This document shows positions 26,314 to 34,759 of a DNA stretch of 64,000 nt, piece after piece. The stretch comes from Bacteroidales bacterium. Its GTDB lineage: Bacteria; Bacteroidota; Bacteroidia; Bacteroidales; F082. The notes below the pieces were generated by a model. That model was not told where the DNA came from and made no database searches. It was given only the letters and a program-made list of their open reading frames with translations. Where the stretch lies: positions 1-64,000 of the forward strand of contig JAUYGX010000127.1 of the NCBI GenBank assembly GCA_030690365.1, in the 5' to 3' direction. Position numbers and translations under genes: made by a program. Numbering within the stretch: position 1 is the first letter of the stretch; every line of letters begins with the position of its first letter.

Positions 26314-27825
26314 CTAACTTTTTTTAATCGGAAGAATGACTGTGGCTGTGGTTCCCTTTCCCGCATCTGATTTTATGACTAACCGACCCTGAATGGTATC
26401 GAGCCGTTCGTTAACACTGAACAAACCATAACCGCTTTTATTTGAGCTGGTTGAATATTTAAAACCCTGTCCATCATCGGTTACCGAAAAATACTGATAA
26501 TGCAGATCGTTGCTTATTTCAACAGTAATCCTACCAGCCTGTGCATGTTTAATAACATTGATAAGCAATTCACAAATAATGCGGTACAGCAAAATCCGGT
26601 TATGACTGCTCAGTGCAATTTTCGGTTCAGTAGCATCAATTTCTGTTTGCAGGTTGTGGTTGTTTTTAATTTGTTCCAGTTTCCACCTGATGGCCGGTAC
26701 CAATCCCAGTTCGTACAAAACCGGGGGGCTTAAATCGTAGGTGAGCAACCTGGATTGGTTGATGGCGTCGCTGAGGAAAGTTGTAGCGTTGCTTATTACC
26801 CGCTGAATATCAGTGGGCAACTTTTTGTTTTTGAGCGATGAAAGGTTAAAGTGCGTTATGGACAACACCTGACCAATGCCGTCGTGCAGGTATTCTGCAA
26901 TTCTCCGACGTTCTTTTTCCTCAGCCTTTACCAGTTCTGAATTTAATTTTTTTAGTTTTAACTGATACGAACGGTTGATTTTGAGGCTTTTATTTAAATC
27001 TTCCTCTGCCTGCCGCCGCAAGGTAATATCCTGTGTAACACCTCTGTATCCAAGGAAGGTGGAATCTTTATCGTATATGGGAAATCCGCTGACCATTAGC
27101 CAAATTTTCTTTCCTGCCTTGTTAACACAAAGTAATTCAATTGCTTTATAGTTGGCTCTGTTCCCGAAAATTTCCCGGAGTGTATTATCAGACTTTGGAT
27201 TTTTTATCAATTGAGGGAAGTCGAACAAGTACTTCCTTTCCATAACATCATGATCCTCGAAACCCAGTATTTTTGCAATAACGGCACTCACATACGTATA
27301 TTTACCGTTTTCGTCAACCTCCCAAAAATATTCCTGGGCATATTCTGTGATTTGCAAAAACCGGGTTTCGCTGAGAGTAAAGTCCTTGGTTTGTTTCTTG
27401 ATGAAAATCTCCAGATTATTATTTTGTTTCCTGAGCAAATCTTCTGCATTTTTAATGCGCAACAAAACCTTCACCTGACTGATGAGTTCGGTGTTGTCGA
27501 AAGGTTTAGTGATAAACGCCTCAGCTCCCATGTTTAATCCTTTAATCCGGTCACTTGTATTGTGTCCTAACGCCGACACCAACAGGATGGGAATGTGTTT
27601 GGTTTTTGGGTCGTTTTTTAATATTTCACACACCTGAAACCCGTTCATTCCGGGCATAACTATATCCAATAATATGGCATCGGGCAATTCTTCTCTGGCA
27701 ATTTTAATGCCTTCTTCGCCCGATTTTACCATCATTACATCACAATCAGAAAGCATTAACATGATATTCGATTTTATTAGCATCAAGTTGCTCTCATTGT
27801 CGTCAATGGCCAAAATTTTTTTCAT
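26314..27825 (-). CDS. Response-regulator/PAS/HisKA_3 hybrid histidine kinase
   Basis: 503-residue cytoplasmic kinase. The order is an N-terminal receiver domain (1-125; acidic pair AIDDN and Asp54 in ILLDIVMPG), a coiled linker, a PAS domain with PAC segment (about 155-275, ending YRGVTQDITLRRQAE), a HisKA_3 dimerisation helix with the phospho-His in EYLHDGIGQ (about His314), and a HATPase with LLINVIKHAQ and DDGQGF. There is no membrane helix, so it senses an internal signal or another kinase through the receiver. A 20-codon remnant of a related receiver domain exists at 30443-30505. It has its own promoter element at 27854-27861. Confidence 0.92.
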   Translation of the reverse strand: MKKILAIDDNESNLMLIKSNIMLMLSDCDVMMVKSGEEGIKIAREELPDAILLDIVMPGMNGFQVCEILKNDPKTKHIPILLVSALGHNTSDRIKGLNMGAEAFITKPFDNTELISQVKVLLRIKNAEDLLRKQNNNLEIFIKKQTKDFTLSETRFLQITEYAQEYFWEVDENGKYTYVSAVIAKILGFEDHDVMERKYLFDFPQLIKNPKSDNTLREIFGNRANYKAIELLCVNKAGKKIWLMVSGFPIYDKDSTFLGYRGVTQDITLRRQAEEDLNKSLKINRSYQLKLKKLNSELVKAEEKERRRIAEYLHDGIGQVLSITHFNLSSLKNKKLPTDIQRVISNATTFLSDAINQSRLLTYDLSPPVLYELGLVPAIRWKLEQIKNNHNLQTEIDATEPKIALSSHNRILLYRIICELLINVIKHAQAGRITVEISNDLHYQYFSVTDDGQGFKYSTSSNKSGYGLFSVNERLDTIQGRLVIKSDAGKGTTATVILPIKKS

Positions 27826-27853
27826 ATAATCCTTTTTTCGAGCGAAAGTGGGT

Positions 27854-27861
27854 CAAATATA
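27854..27861 (-). promoter_or_regulatory. -7 promoter element for the kinase/regulator pair
   Basis: Minus strand TATATTTG fits TAnnTTTG and lies 29 bases before the kinase ATG. Confidence 0.48.
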
Positions 27862-27985
27862 CGATAATTACCAGGATAAAAAAACTGGCACTCTTAAATG
27901 TCACCAGGATTACTAATGGGAAATATAACGGAACATACGGATTTTATTGGTGAGTAAAATACGGTGCCAACTTCAATCGTTCAGG

Positions 27986-29782
27986 TTAGGTAAATAAGCC
28001 CACTATCCACAATATGATGCTCCACAGCGCTTTGGCGAGAAAAACAACAATGGCAATGGCAAAACCAAGTACGAATACAATGATTTTCAGTATTTTTAAT
28101 ATCAGCCACACCGCAAAGGTGATGGCTACTGTTGCCCCGGTAGCATTGAGAAGTCCCCACACGGCTGTCAGAAGGGCTGCCAGCAGGATGGTTATCAAAG
28201 CACTGGAAAGGATTCTTAACAAAGAAGAGGGGAGGTGGTAGCTGAATTTTTTCGTCAGCGTCTTTGCCAGCTTGTACCCTAAATAGGTTATTAGCAGATA
28301 AATCAGGGTTTGCGACCAAGCGTGATAATCATACAAAAAGTTGCCAGAATTGTTGATGAAGTCAGCATAAGCAAAAACATAATTGACTTCTGAAAAATAA
28401 CCGTAAACCACAAAACTGCCAAAGAATGCTAGCAACAATGCTGTGATTTTGGCTCCAAGGATATAGGATTGATCTATTTTTCTTCTGACTTTTTCAAGGG
28501 AAACACCTACCTGATCCTTAATTTCAAATACATCAATATGCTGTGCTTTACTTAAAAGGCGTGCAGCCCTGGAGAACATAAACCACCGGGAGGCGTTTAC
28601 CCCACGATCCCAGAAACTATAAGCTACTTCATAAATGGGACTGAGCCCCGGAATGACATGATAATCACTACCGGTAAACACCATTCTGTATTCTTTTCCT
28701 TTAAACTGGTAAGTTAACTCCCAGGTGTCGATGCAATCCACATCCACCTGCTGGAATTGCATCACATGCGAAGAAGTGTTGTCGTCATGAGCTTCCTCAA
28801 TATATTTATTGATAAAGGGGTTCAGGTGATGTCCTTCGGGAAGTTGGCCGGTGCTTACTTTTTTAGCTTTGTTGGTAAATACATTATAGGATTCATATTC
28901 AGTATATTCATCCAGAAACTGGGGAAAAGCTTTGTAAACTTCACCATGAATTACACAGGTTTGTTTATCGGTATATTCCAGGTCCCTTTTGATATAAAAA
29001 TGGTGCATCAACCTGGTGTGCCCATTACATACCGGACACGTATTCCGGCCACTTCCATGGCAGGTAGGACAGGTAACATAACCTCTGCCACTGCACCCTG
29101 AACAGGTAATTTTGCCGGTTCCACTGCACCTGTAGCAAGTTTTGCTACCACTGACACTACAACTATAGCAGCTTTCACGAACGGTTTCGTAGTAGGTTTC
29201 GGTTCGGTAATTGCCCTCTGAAACATATACCTGACGTGAGTGGCTTACCTGGCGTGTGTTGTAGCCCCGGCCACCGCAACTGCTACACTGCTCCTTCCCC
29301 GATCCACTACACGAATAACAGGTTGTCTTTTTGGCTCCCCGGCATACAGGGCATGTAACCGTGGTGGTGCCTTGGCATTGAACACAGGTAATCCAGCCCC
29401 GGGCATTGCATTTATAGCAGGCCTCAACATATTGCGAACCATTTAGATAGTAATTTTTTGTGCTATTGTCAAATTGACCTATGTCTTTGAGTTTGATGTC
29501 CCATGAGTTAAAATCGGAGAGTTTAAAATAGGTCCTTTCGGGGATTTTCTGGTCCGTAAAGGGTTCTTCCCCCTTGTGTTTCGATCGTTCTTCATACTGA
29601 CTGCGTACACGTATGGGGTAGGCTGGTTTATACCATATCCCGGTAATGGAAATTTTATCGCCCAGGTTTTTGTATGGATGGTGCGGAATATCGTTGGCCC
29701 AGTTGTTGATACGCTGTTTCAGCGCTGTAGCCAGCTTTTTGTCGTCGCTGACATTTACTTCGTAAGGAAATTGTTCGCTCAT
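27986..29782 (-). CDS. Membrane protein with DnaJ-type CxxCxGxG zinc-finger array
   Basis: 598 residues from MSEQFPYEVNV. The middle region (roughly residues 145-290) contains ten CxxC modules, many in the DnaJ form CxxCxGxG: CYKC, CVQC, CPVC, CYSC, CSSC, CYSC, CYRC, CSGC, CPTC and CPVC. A DnaJ cysteine-rich domain has four. The C-terminal third has several hydrophobic segments, so the zinc array probably faces the cytoplasm next to the membrane. No J domain is present, so it is not a DnaJ co-chaperone. The start at 29782 avoids overlap with the preceding gene, which ends at 29817 on the same strand. The function is unknown; zinc-dependent protein binding is a reasonable guess. Confidence 0.7.
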   Translation of the reverse strand: MSEQFPYEVNVSDDKKLATALKQRINNWANDIPHHPYKNLGDKISITGIWYKPAYPIRVRSQYEERSKHKGEEPFTDQKIPERTYFKLSDFNSWDIKLKDIGQFDNSTKNYYLNGSQYVEACYKCNARGWITCVQCQGTTTVTCPVCRGAKKTTCYSCSGSGKEQCSSCGGRGYNTRQVSHSRQVYVSEGNYRTETYYETVRESCYSCSVSGSKTCYRCSGTGKITCSGCSGRGYVTCPTCHGSGRNTCPVCNGHTRLMHHFYIKRDLEYTDKQTCVIHGEVYKAFPQFLDEYTEYESYNVFTNKAKKVSTGQLPEGHHLNPFINKYIEEAHDDNTSSHVMQFQQVDVDCIDTWELTYQFKGKEYRMVFTGSDYHVIPGLSPIYEVAYSFWDRGVNASRWFMFSRAARLLSKAQHIDVFEIKDQVGVSLEKVRRKIDQSYILGAKITALLLAFFGSFVVYGYFSEVNYVFAYADFINNSGNFLYDYHAWSQTLIYLLITYLGYKLAKTLTKKFSYHLPSSLLRILSSALITILLAALLTAVWGLLNATGATVAITFAVWLILKILKIIVFVLGFAIAIVVFLAKALWSIILWIVGLFT

Positions 29783-29816
29783 CGACTGTAGCTTTATTGA
29801 ATTGAACTTTGTTTTT

Positions 29817-30326
29817 TTATTTTTCCCCGGATTCATGACCTTCGTCAGTAACTTCGGCTGTTGCATTGGGGTCGTTATCCGGTTTTACCGCATCTTCGAG
29901 TTTGGGTCTGAACAGAAATGTTTTTATCAGGTAAGGTACAATCAGGACCAGAAAAAGGAATATGAACGGAGGTAGAAACAATGACAGGGCCATTCGGGGA
30001 CTTTCTTTTGCCTGAACAAAAACGTGCATGGCCTGGTAGCCATAAATTCTCCAGAAATCGGGCCTGAGCGAATCATGCTGTAATACACTGTCCACCGCAA
30101 TCCGGTTCAGGCGATAGGCTTCCGTTACAGATTCTATTCCAAATCCTTTGAAAGCTTTAAGCATAGGCGACCGCTGAAGCGAATCCATCGGGAAGGCTTC
30201 TTTAAGTGTGCTTTTGCGGGTTTGTTTCGGGAGAGTGTCGCCGGCCATGTTGCTTTGCGAATATAAGCACAACTGCATGGTGAACACGATCAATGTTGCA
30301 GTAAGTATTTTTATAAAATGCTTCAT
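29817..30326 (-). CDS. Hypothetical exported/membrane protein
   Basis: 169 residues with an N-terminal signal-like helix (MKHFIKILTATLIVFTMQL), a soluble segment, and one strong C-terminal hydrophobic helix (FLPPFIFLFLVLIVPYLI) followed by an acidic tail. I do not recognise the family. It is 34 bases upstream of the ten-CxxC membrane protein on the same strand and is probably co-transcribed, so the two may act together at the membrane. Confidence 0.65.
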   Translation of the reverse strand: MKHFIKILTATLIVFTMQLCLYSQSNMAGDTLPKQTRKSTLKEAFPMDSLQRSPMLKAFKGFGIESVTEAYRLNRIAVDSVLQHDSLRPDFWRIYGYQAMHVFVQAKESPRMALSLFLPPFIFLFLVLIVPYLIKTFLFRPKLEDAVKPDNDPNATAEVTDEGHESGEK

Positions 30327-30442
30327 GTTAATGGGGTAGGTTAATCAAATAACACGCTACGATAATTCCATAACTATTCTAACGCCTAAAATTAGGTATA
30401 TTTAGTACGTAAACTACCTGAGGTCACTAATTTGGAGGAAAT

Positions 30443-30505
30443 CTAAATAGATTTGATTAAAACCAGGTTATTGTCGTTGTTGTCTGTAGCCAGGATCTTT
30501 TTCAT
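30443..30505 (-). pseudogene. Receiver-domain remnant
   Basis: Twenty codons reading MKKILATDNNDNNLVLI and then a stop. They match the first 20 residues of the hybrid kinase at 26314-27825 (MKKILAIDDNESNLMLI) in the same order. The rest of the gene is gone. The acidic pair DD is changed to DN. This looks like the 5' end of a duplicated kinase or regulator gene that has been lost. Confidence 0.6.
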
Positions 30506-30597
30506 CCCATTTTAATGCGAAAGTTAGAATGGTCAAACTACAACAATTCGGTTCATGAATACAGTAATATTTTGGAAAGTGGAATTGATTTGAAGGG

Positions 30598-30684
30598 TTA
30601 CCAATTAAGGCTTAACTCAAACCTTTGAGAAAATCCCGAAAGGCCAGTTAAAATAATGAGGAAGAATAAGAAATATTTTTTCAT
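30598..30684 (-). pseudogene. Truncated signal-peptide fragment
   Basis: A 28-residue frame starts MKKYFLFFLIILTGLSGFSQ, a complete type I signal peptide, and stops eight residues later. It is most simply the surviving 5' end of an exported-protein gene, though a tiny secreted peptide cannot be excluded. Confidence 0.4.
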
Positions 30685-31209
30685 GTTTAATTGGATTAAT
30701 GATTGGTACATAAAATAATTGATTTAACTAGTTGAATATTGATTTTAGTTTTTACTGTCTCAATGCTGGGTATAGAAAATTGGTGGTTTTACTTCCCTGA
30801 TTATTACGTTTCCATAGGCCAAACTCCTTTCTATCTTATTAGTTGTTTACTTTATGCTATCACTATCGAATCCTGATTTGTTTTTGCCTCGTAAAGTCTT
30901 CTTTCTTCAAGGCTTTGGTGGACTTATTCATTTCCATTAAATCCGATAAATTAAATAATGCCCAAAGGTGGATTGATATTCAATGCCTGTCAAGGGGGGA
31001 AAAGGGGGGTTTTTATCCTACCCTAAAGAGTAGGGAAAAGATAATGATAAATCTTTTACATGCTTATTATCAGTTCCTAGTGAATTTTGGGTAATATTCG
31101 GGCAGCATTTTAATTAAGCTACTTTTTGCTCATTGGTCAGATAACTGCTATAACTGTGTTTTTAATTATCTAATCATTCTGATGCTCTGTACCTATCATG
31201 TTTTGTATC

Positions 31210-31241
31210 GACCCGCCGGATTTTTTCCAAGCCGGAGGGTC
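31210..31241. repeat. Hairpin repeat, copy 2
   Basis: GACCCGCCGG pairs with CCGGAGGGTC across a T-rich/A-rich loop. In inverted orientation it shares TTGGAAAAAA and CCGGCGGGTC with the copy at 9467-9492, about 22 kb away. Confidence 0.45.
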
Positions 31242-31558
31242 AACAAAAAAGTCCCATTTAGATACATGATTAATAGGGGCTTAATACCTTCCTGAGAGGG
31301 CCCAGGAAATAAAACAATAAAAATAATCTCTTTGTTTTGTATTCTATTTTAATTTTTACCTACTTTTATCCCATCATTCAACAAAAAAGCATTATGGGTA
31401 GCCGGACATCACATATCAGGATACTGCCACTTTTGCATCGTCTTATTTTAGGTTTGCCTCTTACGCATACCTACTTTTATAACTATCGGGTCATCATTTG
31501 GTATTTTTGTGATAGCTCGGAGGTGAGTTTGATGAATTAAAGCAATTGCAGGATTGAT

Positions 31559-31798
31559 ATGGCTAAGATAAAAGTACAGAATACTGAGATCACCGTTATT
31601 CACTTCAATGAGAGTGATTATATTTCATTGACCGACATGGCAAACGCAAAGGAAAGCGAAAGTCGTGCTGCTGATATAATTAAAAACTGGTTGAGGAACA
31701 GATATTCCCTGGAATATTTAGGTACATGGGAGCAGATCAATAATCCAAAATTTAAAGTGGTCGAATTTGACCACTTTAAATCGCAATTCACCAGATGA
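31559..31798 (+). pseudogene. Truncated KilA-N domain gene
   Basis: 79 residues beginning MAKIKVQNTEITVIHFNESD, with SLTDMANAKESESRAADIIKNWLRN and YLGTWEQINNPKFKVVEFD, the start of bacterial KilA-N DNA-binding proteins (normally about 260-280 residues). The frame ends right after FDHFKS, where the central part of the domain should continue. The missing C-terminal two thirds are not found in the next bases in any frame. KilA-N genes are often phage- or mobile-element-derived, which fits the relic-rich surroundings. It is probably non-functional. Confidence 0.7.
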
Positions 31799-31899
31799 AG
31801 ATTTTGCATGATGTTGAAACCAGAAAACTCCTGAAATGATGAAAAATCTTCCCATTCGAAATTTGGGGAGTTGCAAAATAGGAAAGTCGATTGAATGGT

Positions 31900-32607
31900 T
31901 TATTTGGCCATTGCTGTGGCTTTTAATTCCGCGGGCATTTTTTCGATGGCATAACGCAACGCGGTGCGGGGCATGGTGGTTTTGTGCTTCATAACAAAGT
32001 TAAATACCTCTTGTTCATGCTGCTGACAGGCTACTTTCAGCATCCAGCCATAGCCTTTCTGAACCATGTCATCGGTATCTGTCAACAGGATAGTGGCAAT
32101 TTCAAAAATGTCGTTGAGAAAAAACCCTTTTTTTGCCGGAATAATCAATGAAACCGAGGCGGCACGACGCATCCATCTGTTTGACGACCATGCCCAGGTT
32201 TTAAGCTCATGAATAAAATGGGGATACATTTCAACAAAAGTGCCAACGGTATGGTTGCAAAAGGTATCGCACGAGGCCCAGTTGGTTACGTAAGTATTAA
32301 CCCATTTTTCAAAGAGTTTAAAATCAGATGGTTCATATTGTTTCCGTAGGTTGTACGACCAGTTGCAGGCTACAATGGATTCTTCCATCAGGCCCGATTG
32401 CCAAAGGATTTCGCATAATTCAAAGATCTCGGCTTTGGGTTTGTTTTTAATGGGTTTAAAATGCTCTTTGCTGATTTGATGAATGACAGCGGATTTTACA
32501 CCATAAAAATGTACTTCTTCTTTAAAAAACCGCAGCGCACTTTCTTTTGTCTTTTCATCCGCACTTTCCCGGAGTGATTCACGTAAGTCTTCAATAATTT
32601 GTATCAT
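31900..32607 (-). CDS. DNA alkylation repair protein (AlkD-like HEAT protein)
   Basis: 235-residue all-helical HEAT-like protein of the AlkC/AlkD DNA glycosylase superfamily that removes alkylated bases. Typical segments are FYGVKSAVIHQISKEHFK near the N terminus, YVTNWASCDTFCNHTVG in the middle, and WAWSSNRWMRRAASVSLIIPAKKG with the conserved Trp/Arg cluster. The C terminus shows the repeat pattern VQKGYGWMLKVACQQ. Length is normal. It stands alone, with palindromic repeats beginning about 40 bases upstream. Confidence 0.88.
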   Translation of the reverse strand: MIQIIEDLRESLRESADEKTKESALRFFKEEVHFYGVKSAVIHQISKEHFKPIKNKPKAEIFELCEILWQSGLMEESIVACNWSYNLRKQYEPSDFKLFEKWVNTYVTNWASCDTFCNHTVGTFVEMYPHFIHELKTWAWSSNRWMRRAASVSLIIPAKKGFFLNDIFEIATILLTDTDDMVQKGYGWMLKVACQQHEQEVFNFVMKHKTTMPRTALRYAIEKMPAELKATAMAK

Positions 32608-32650
32608 TTTGTATTTTGTTAATTTGATTTCAATTCGAATTATATCTGAT

Positions 32651-32741
32651 TAGAACGCTGATTATCATGATTGTTATGATCTGGTATGATTTTTTTCTTT
32701 ATCCGCGCAAATCATAAAAATCATAAATATCCGCGTTCTAT
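32651..32741. repeat. Imperfect palindromic repeat, copy 1
   Basis: Begins TAGAACGCTGATTATCATGA and ends ATCCGCGTTCTA, so the ends are inverted repeats of each other, with ATCATAA/TTATGAT motifs inside. Copy 3 (33322-33426) matches it along its whole length. It lies on the 3' side of the GxxExxY gene. Confidence 0.65.
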
Positions 32742-32766
32742 CTTTTTGGAACCCCGTAGGCACGGG

Positions 32767-32819
32767 ATAGAACGCAGATTATCATGATCATTATGATCTG
32801 TTATGATTTTTTTCTTTAT
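32767..32819. repeat. Palindromic repeat, half copy 2
   Basis: GATAGAACGCAGATTATCAT followed by the TTATGAT and TATGATTTTTTTC parts of the same repeat. Only the left half is present. The preceding GCACGG is shared with copy 3, giving a longer common segment. Confidence 0.6.
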
Positions 32820-32852
32820 GACCTATGAATTACGGAGATCAATTTGCCAACA

Positions 32853-33242
32853 TTACTTATATACATTCGAAAACACTTTTCTTTTAATCTGTGGCGTCTT
32901 CCCGAAATTAAACAAAAGTCCAACTTCTATTTCGGTCGCCCGCAAGTAGTTAGTGAGCTGTGCTTCGTGTTCTTCGCAAAGACCTACTGCGGCTTTTAGC
33001 TCGATAATTACCAAATCCTCAACAATTATGTCGGCGTAGTAACTGCCAATTTGAATATTGTTATAATACACGTTAATGGGTTGTTGTTTAGCAAAATGCA
33101 ATCCTGCTTTGGTTAATTCGATGGCCATAGCATTTTCATATACTTTTTCCAAAAATCCGTATCCAAGCGAATTATACACTTTGTAAAAAACCTGAATAAT
33201 CTCTTCAGTGAGTTCTGTATGTTTATAATTTTCCTTGTCCAT
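32853..33242 (-). CDS. GxxExxY protein (PD-(D/E)XK-like)
   Basis: 129-residue GxxExxY-family protein, named for the motif visible here as GYGFLEKVYENA. Also seen are IIQVFYKVYNSLG at the N terminus, YYADIIVEDLVIIELKA (the PD-(D/E)XK-like core with Asp and Glu-x-Lys) and a C-terminal EVGLLFNFGK. The fold suggests a nuclease-like domain, but the function is not established. It is enclosed by copies of a palindromic repeat on both sides, an arrangement that suggests gene and repeats move or spread together. Confidence 0.85.
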   Translation of the reverse strand: MDKENYKHTELTEEIIQVFYKVYNSLGYGFLEKVYENAMAIELTKAGLHFAKQQPINVYYNNIQIGSYYADIIVEDLVIIELKAAVGLCEEHEAQLTNYLRATEIEVGLLFNFGKTPQIKRKVFSNVYK

Positions 33243-33321
33243 TTCACGAAGCTTTTGGTATGATAAAGATAATAAAATCTAGAATCCGCGAAAATCATAA
33301 AGATCAGCGCCTGTTTCGTAC

Positions 33322-33426
33322 GCACGGGATAGAACGCAGATTATCATGATTGTTATGATTTTTTATGATCTTTTTTTTATTTTTTATCCGCGCAAATCAT
33401 AAAAATCATAAATATCCGCGTTCTAT
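33322..33426. repeat. Palindromic repeat, copy 3
   Basis: Starts GCACGGGATAGAACGCAGAT and ends ATCCGCGTTCTAT; near-identical to copies 1 and 2. It sits about 80 bases upstream of the GxxExxY start. Part of the same unit continues into the neighbouring gene: the last codons and stop of the pentapeptide protein (ATAGAACGCTGA on the minus strand) come from repeat sequence. Confidence 0.65.
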
Positions 33427-33430
33427 AAGA

Positions 33431-34015
33431 TCAGCGTTCTATCAAAATGTCATATTTGCCCAGCAGCCCACCCAACCCGGCTTGCGAAAATTTTGCCTTT
33501 TTTATCCGGTTGGTTTCCGGATCCAGCGTATAGTTATATGCTGTGCTGAGATCCGCTTTTTCAAGGACTGTTCGTTCAAACATCGCTCCACTAAGGTCGC
33601 AATTATCAAAAATGGCAGATGTTAAATCAGCCTCAGCAAAATCTACCTCCTGAAGACTGCAATTTCTAAAAATGGTTTTCTTGAGTTTAAGCTTATAAAA
33701 ACTGGAGAGGTTCATCTGACAATTGTTAAAGTACATGGCCAGCAGGAATAAGTTACATTCTTCAAAATGTATCCCCAGCATCTTACAACCCTTAAATTTC
33801 ACTTCCCGAAAGGCAGTCCCGGATGTATTCATTAAACTGAGATCGCATTGGTCGAAAAGGCAACTCACAAAAATTATCCCTGACACATCAGATCCGTTAA
33901 AGACACAATTTACAAAGGTGCAGTCTTCGTAGGTGCCTTTCCCAATCTTGTTTTTGTTAAAGTTTATTCCTTTAAATACCAGATTTTCAATTAACATATC
34001 TTTCGTACTCATCAA
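33431..34015 (-). CDS. Pentapeptide-repeat protein
   Basis: 194 residues dominated by pentapeptide repeats of the A(D/N)LxX type, for example FVNCVFNGSDVSG, FRNCSLQEVDFAEADL and FDNCDLSGAMFERTVLEKADL, which form a right-handed quadrilateral beta-helix. Some such proteins mimic DNA and protect gyrase from quinolones, but many have no known role. The start overlaps the VOC gene stop (ATGA), so the two are translationally coupled. The last three codons and stop coincide with the palindromic repeat unit, so the original C terminus may have been altered by repeat insertion. Confidence 0.88.
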   Translation of the reverse strand: MMSTKDMLIENLVFKGINFNKNKIGKGTYEDCTFVNCVFNGSDVSGIIFVSCLFDQCDLSLMNTSGTAFREVKFKGCKMLGIHFEECNLFLLAMYFNNCQMNLSSFYKLKLKKTIFRNCSLQEVDFAEADLTSAIFDNCDLSGAMFERTVLEKADLSTAYNYTLDPETNRIKKAKFSQAGLGGLLGKYDILIER

Positions 34016-34380
34016 GCCTGTTTCAATTTGAATTCAGGATTATAAATCAGGCCAACCACATTTCCCCACGGGTCAAAAACCGTAGCAACCATGAGTTCGC
34101 CGCCCACATTATTAGGTTCTTCATGTTTGGTAGCCCCGAGATCGATTAAGTGTTTATATTCCAATACAATATCCTCAACGCCCCAATAGGAAAGTACATT
34201 GTCGCATTTTGGCTTTTCCGGGTGCTCATTGGGCATCAGTCCCAGTTCATAGCCTCCGATGTTAAACCCCACATAAAAGGACTCATCAAAGTAGGGTTCT
34301 GTTTTGAAAGCCTTGCTATACCAGGCTTTTGCCTTGGCGAGATCTTCTACCAGATAGATGGTGGTTCTTAGTCCGAGCAT
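34012..34380 (-). CDS. VOC-family (glyoxalase-like) protein
   Basis: 122 residues with the paired beta-alpha-beta-beta-beta modules of vicinal-oxygen-chelate proteins: TTIYLVEDLAKAKAWYSKAF at the start and VVGLIYNPEFK at the end, with YVGFNIGGYELGLMPNE between. VOC members include glyoxalases, dioxygenases and antibiotic-binding proteins; metal ligands are not complete enough here to choose one. It overlaps the pentapeptide gene by four bases. Confidence 0.85.
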   Translation of the reverse strand: MLGLRTTIYLVEDLAKAKAWYSKAFKTEPYFDESFYVGFNIGGYELGLMPNEHPEKPKCDNVLSYWGVEDIVLEYKHLIDLGATKHEEPNNVGGELMVATVFDPWGNVVGLIYNPEFKLKQA

Positions 34381-34499
34381 GATTTATAGCGTTAATGGTT
34401 GACAAATCAATTCAATTTTGACCTTTAAAATGCGAAAATTACAAAAATTAACAACTGAAATCAAGCAAAGCCAAGCTGACTTTTCAAAAATAGGGCTAT

Positions 34500-34748
34500 T
34501 TACTTTTCAACCGATTTGAGGTAAAGCTGCTCAAATTCGGCCCTTGCCCAGGGAGTACGTCTCAGGAATTTTAAACTTGATTTGATGGAGGGATCCACAT
34601 TAAAACAACGAATATTGATTTCACTGCCCAAGTGTTCCCAGCCAAATCTGGCCACCATGTATTCCAACATTTCTTCCAGCTTTATTCCGTGCAGGGGATT
34701 GTTTGCCTGACCTTCAACCGAGCTGCTTCTGGCGTTTTTTATTTTCAT
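34500..34748 (-). CDS. VF530/DUF2132 DNA-binding-like protein
   Basis: 82-residue helical protein with the diagnostic [25 protein letters not shown], then [22 protein letters not shown], characteristic of the VF530 (DUF2132) family, some members of which are DNA-binding. It follows the metallophosphoesterase gene by about ten bases on the same strand, so the two are probably an operon. The exact role is unknown. Confidence 0.88.
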   Translation of the reverse strand: MKIKNARSSSVEGQANNPLHGIKLEEMLEYMVARFGWEHLGSEINIRCFNVDPSIKSSLKFLRRTPWARAEFEQLYLKSVEK

Positions 34749-34759
34749 TTATTTAAGCA

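Larger units (their letters stand above)
30327..31558. other. 1.2 kb relic-rich non-coding region
   Basis: No intact gene is supported. The region holds a receiver-domain fragment (30443-30505), a signal-peptide fragment (30598-30684), and a GC-rich hairpin related to one at 9467-9492. The remaining open frames are short, low-complexity and unsupported by codon pattern. It looks like a decayed accessory segment. Confidence 0.6.

Noticed and set aside
30843-31094. Open frame of 83 codons in the 1.2 kb gap
   Set aside because: Low complexity, no domain resemblance, atypical codon use; treated as chance.
31751-31780. Perfect 12-base inverted repeat TTTAAAGTGGTC with six-base spacer inside the KilA-N fragment
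   Set aside because: It falls exactly on codons for KVVEFD and FDHFK in a conserved part of the domain, so it can arise from the protein sequence. It has no T-run for termination.
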